This document shows positions 61,086 to 64,000 of a DNA stretch of 64,000 bases, piece by piece (within the stretch, counting starts at the first letter, position 1; each line of letters starts with the position of its first letter). Position numbers and translations under genes: made by a program. Source of the DNA: Aurelia coerulea. Its lineage: Eukaryota > Cnidaria > Scyphozoa > Semaeostomeae > Ulmaridae. The stretch covers positions 10,020,501 through 10,084,500 of the forward strand of contig CM076958.1 of the NCBI GenBank assembly GCA_039566865.1. The letters are read 5' to 3'. The notes under the pieces were generated by a model. The model was not told the DNA's origin, did not search any database, and saw only the letters and a program-made list of their open reading frames with translations.

Positions 61086-64000
61086 ATAGTGCTATACAAG
61101 AAGTAACAGGCAGAAATAAAGTTTTAAAGAACGATGAGTGCAATCTTTTTTATGATATAAATTGCAGCTGTTAAAGTACGTTAATCTACACTTTTTGTTT
61201 AATATTTGTTTTCTTTGTGAAAATAAACATTTAAATAATCGATGTTTGTTTATGCAGTAAAGCTAAAATGTAATTAAAAATTAGTTTGCTGCAGCACTAA
61301 TATAGTGCTATAAAACAAGTAACTTGCAGAATTAAAGTTTTAAAGGACGATGAGTGCAATACTCTTTATAATGTAAATTGTAGCTATTAAAGTACGTTAA
61401 TCCACACTTTATGTGTTTCCATTTTGATTTCTTTGAGCAAATAAACATTTAATTAATCGATGTTTGTTTATACAGTAAAGCTAAAACGAGACCAAAGAAA
61501 AAACTTATGTCTATAAAAATGTTTCAGGAATGGTACTAGTAGAACAAAAGTTTTAAAGGACGATGAGTGAAATACTGTTTATAATATATATTGTAGCTGC
61601 TAAAGTACGTTAATCCACACTTTTTGTTTTTATATTTTGTTTTCTTTGAGAAAATTAACATTTAATTAATCGATGTTTGTTTATGCAGTAAAGCAAAAAT
61701 TAGACTGAAGAAAAAACTAATGTCTATAGTAATGTTTCCAAGAATGGATTCTGCAGCACTAATATAGGGCTATAAAAGAAGTAACTGGCAGAACTAAGTT
61801 TCAAAGAACGATGAGTGTAATACTTTTTAAAATATAAATTGTACCTTCTAAGTTACGTTAATCCACACTTCTTGTCTTTATATTTTGTTTTCTTTGAGAA
61901 AATAAACATTTAAATAATCGATATTTGTTTATGCAGAAAAGCTAAAATGAAACTAAAGACAAAACTAATATCTATAGTAATGTTTCCAAGAATGGTTGCT
62001 GCAGCACTAATATAGTGTTATAAAGGAAGTAGCTGGCAGAAGTAAAGTTTTAAAGAATGATGAGTGCAATACTCTTTATAATATAACTTTTAGCTGCTAA
62101 AGTACGTTAATCCACACTTTTTGCTTCGAAATTTGTTTTCTTTGAGAAAATAAACATTAATTTTACTGCATAAACATAAACATAAACATAGAGAAAATAA
62201 ACATTCAATTAATCGATGCTTGTTTTTGCTGTAAAGCTAAAATGAGACTAAAGGAAAAACTAATGTCTATAAAAATGTTTCCAGGAATGGTTATTGCAGC
62301 ATTAATATAGTGCTATACAAGAAGTAACCGGCAGAACTACAGTTTTAAAGAACGATGAGTGCAATATTTTTTATAATATAATTTGTAGCTGCTAAAGTAC
62401 GTTAATCTACACTTTTTGTTTTATATTTGCTTTCTTTGTGAAAATAAACATTTAATTAATCGATGTCTGTTAATGCAGTAAAGCTAAAATGTAATTAAAA
62501 ATTAGGTTGCTGCAGCACTAATATAGTGCTATAAAACAAGTAGCTTGCAGAATTAAAGTTTTAAAGGACGATGAGTGCAATACTCTTTATAATGTAAATT
62601 GTAGCTATTAAAGTACGTTAATCCACACTTTATGTGTTTTCATTTTGTTTTCTTTGAACAAATAAACATTTAAGTAATCGATGTTTGTTTATGCAGTAAA
62701 GCTAAAACGAGACTAAAGAAAAAACTTATGTCTATAGTAATGTTTCAGGAATGGTTGCTGCAGCACTAATATAGTGCTATTAAAGAAGTTACTGGTAGAA
62801 CAAAAGTTTTAAAGGACGATGAGTTAAATGCTGTTTATAATATATATTGTAACTGCTAAAGTACGTTAATCCACACTTTTGTTTTTACATTTTGTTTTCT
62901 TTGATAAAATAAACATTTAAATAAGCGATGTTTGTTTATGCAGTAAAGCTAAAATGTAATTAAAAATTAGGTTGCTGCAGCACTATTATAGTGCTATAAA
63001 ACAAGTAGCTTGCAGAATTAAAGTTTTAAAGGACGATGAGTGCAATACTCTTTATAATGTAAATTGTAGCTATTAAAGTACGTTAATCCACACTTTATGT
63101 GTTTCCATTTTGTTTTCTTTGAGCAAATAAACATTTAATTAATCGATGTTTGTTTATGCAGTAAAGCTAAAACGAGACCAAAGAAAAAACTAATGTTTAT
63201 AAAAATGTTTCAGGAATGGTTGCTGCAGCAATAATATAGTGCTATTAAAGAAGATACTATTAGAACAAAAGTTTTAAAGGACGATGAGTGCAATACTGTT
63301 TATAATATATATTGTAACTGCTAAAATACGTTAATCCACACTTTTTGTTTTTATATTTTGTTTTCTTTGAGAAAATAAACATTAAATTAATCGATGTTTG
63401 TTTATGCAGTAAAGCTAAAATTAGACTAAAGAAAAAACTAATGTCTATAGTAATGTTTCCAAAAATGGATGCTGCAGCAATAATATAGTGCTATTAAAGA
63501 AGATACTAGTAGAACAAGAGTTTTAAAGGACGATGAGTGCAATACTGTTTATAATATATATTGTAACTGCCAAAGTACGTTAATCCACACTTTTTGTTTT
63601 TATATTTTGTTTTCCTTGAGAAAATAAACATTTAATTAATCGATGTTTGTTTATGCAGTATAGCTAAAATTAGACTAAAGAAAAAACTAATGTCTATAGT
63701 AATGTTTCCAAGAATGGATGCTGCAGCACTAATATAGTGCCATAGAAGAAGTTACTGGTAGAACTAAAGTTTTAAAGGACGATGAGTGCAATACTGTTTA
63801 TAATATATATTGTAACTGCTAAAGTACGTTAATCCACACTTTTTGTTTTTATATTTTGTTTTCTTTGAGAAAATAAACATTAAATTAATCGATGTTTGTT
63901 TATGCAGTAAAGCTAAAATTAGACTAAAGAAAAAACTAATGTCTATAGTAATGTTTCCAAAAATGGATGCTGCAGCAATAATATAGTGCTATGAAAGAAG
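61086..64000 (+). repeat. 3145-bp higher-order repeat, copy 2 (cut by window end)
   Basis: The first 2915 bp of a second copy. By eye I found only four substitutions against copy 1: near 59594/62739 (T/G), 59675/62820 (G/A), 59696/62841 (T/A) and 59934/63079 (T/C). This indicates a very recent duplication. Confidence 0.92.

Larger units (their letters stand above)
56193..64000 (+). repeat. satellite array, subfamily 2 (about 249-bp monomer)
   Basis: About 31 monomers, diverged throughout from subfamily 1 but with the same period and the same landmarks in the same order. Diagnostic words are TACGTTAATCCACAC, TTTGTTTTCTTTGAG, CAGTAAAGCTAAAATGAGAC, TGTCTATAGTAATGTTTCC, GCTGCAGCACTAATATAGTG, AGTAACTGGCAGAAC and AAGAACGATGAGTGC. 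The monomer spacing is 249 bp where I measured it (60184, 60433, 60682). The array continues past the right edge. Confidence 0.97.

Noticed and set aside
7474..64000. CRISPR-like regular spacing
   Set aside because: There are no short repeats separated by unique spacers; the whole 249-bp unit is repeated, and the context is eukaryotic.
7474..64000. Hammerhead ribozyme in the satellite
   Set aside because: A few monomers contain CTGAAGA followed by GAAA-like words, but most have CTAAAGA; the conserved core and stems are not maintained.
7474..64000. Centromeric CENP-B box
   Set aside because: No monomer contains a word resembling TTCG-N4-A-N2-CGGG. Centromere identity cannot be decided from the sequence.

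Overview
The window looks like an AT-rich, gene-poor stretch of a metazoan nuclear genome, most likely a cnidarian and probably an anthozoan (coral or sea anemone). The evidence is indirect: relics of hAT transposons with 8-bp target duplications, CR1/L2-like LINE reverse-transcriptase tails of a type common in cnidarians, a CCCGGGGGG-type inverted-repeat element, and a very large tandem satellite. I see no intact host gene, no rRNA or tRNA gene, no CRISPR array and no bacterial operon. The short open frames are almost all repeat artefacts or transposon remnants.

Layout. 1-7396 is an edge zone packed with mobile-element debris. It holds a small CCCGGGGGG-ended element (152-450), a complete but non-autonomous hAT element with perfect 8-bp target duplications (2061-4058) that carries two nested fold-back elements and a transposase remnant, a fragment of a second hAT family's end (about 4201-4354), two minisatellites (5195-5276 and 5301-5628), and a GCCTGG...CCAGGC inverted-repeat element (5649-7396) containing two LINE relics. 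From 7474 to the right edge the window is essentially one tandem satellite with a monomer of about 249 bp, roughly 190 copies in about 47 kb, all in one orientation. It is interrupted by a 2.0-kb unrelated block (9598-11606), a 1.0-kb hAT-ended insertion (41281-42297), a 4.5-kb element with split direct repeats (46386-50908) and a second, inverted copy of the same hAT element (51405-53387).

Satellite structure. At the left edge two monomer types (A and B) alternate strictly, giving a dimer of about 498 bp. Inside the array the alternation breaks down and is replaced by local higher-order repeats: 995 bp x3 at 23760-26755, about 2.0 kb x2 at 31070-35090, and a mosaic with 996, 1245 and 1992 bp offsets at 19950-23760. 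At about 56193 the array switches abruptly, inside one monomer, to a second subfamily. That subfamily has its own 3145-bp higher-order repeat, present almost twice and nearly identical.

The most interesting object is the 4.5-kb insertion at 46386-50908. Its repeats are arranged A1 - interior - B1 - A2 - linker - B2, it has no target-site duplication, and its junctions can be explained by a crossover at a shared AA between a circular intermediate and the satellite. That is the architecture of tyrosine-recombinase retrotransposons of the Ngaro/PAT (DIRS-like) group. No reverse transcriptase or recombinase can be read in it, so it would be a non-autonomous or decayed member, or something new with the same integration logic.
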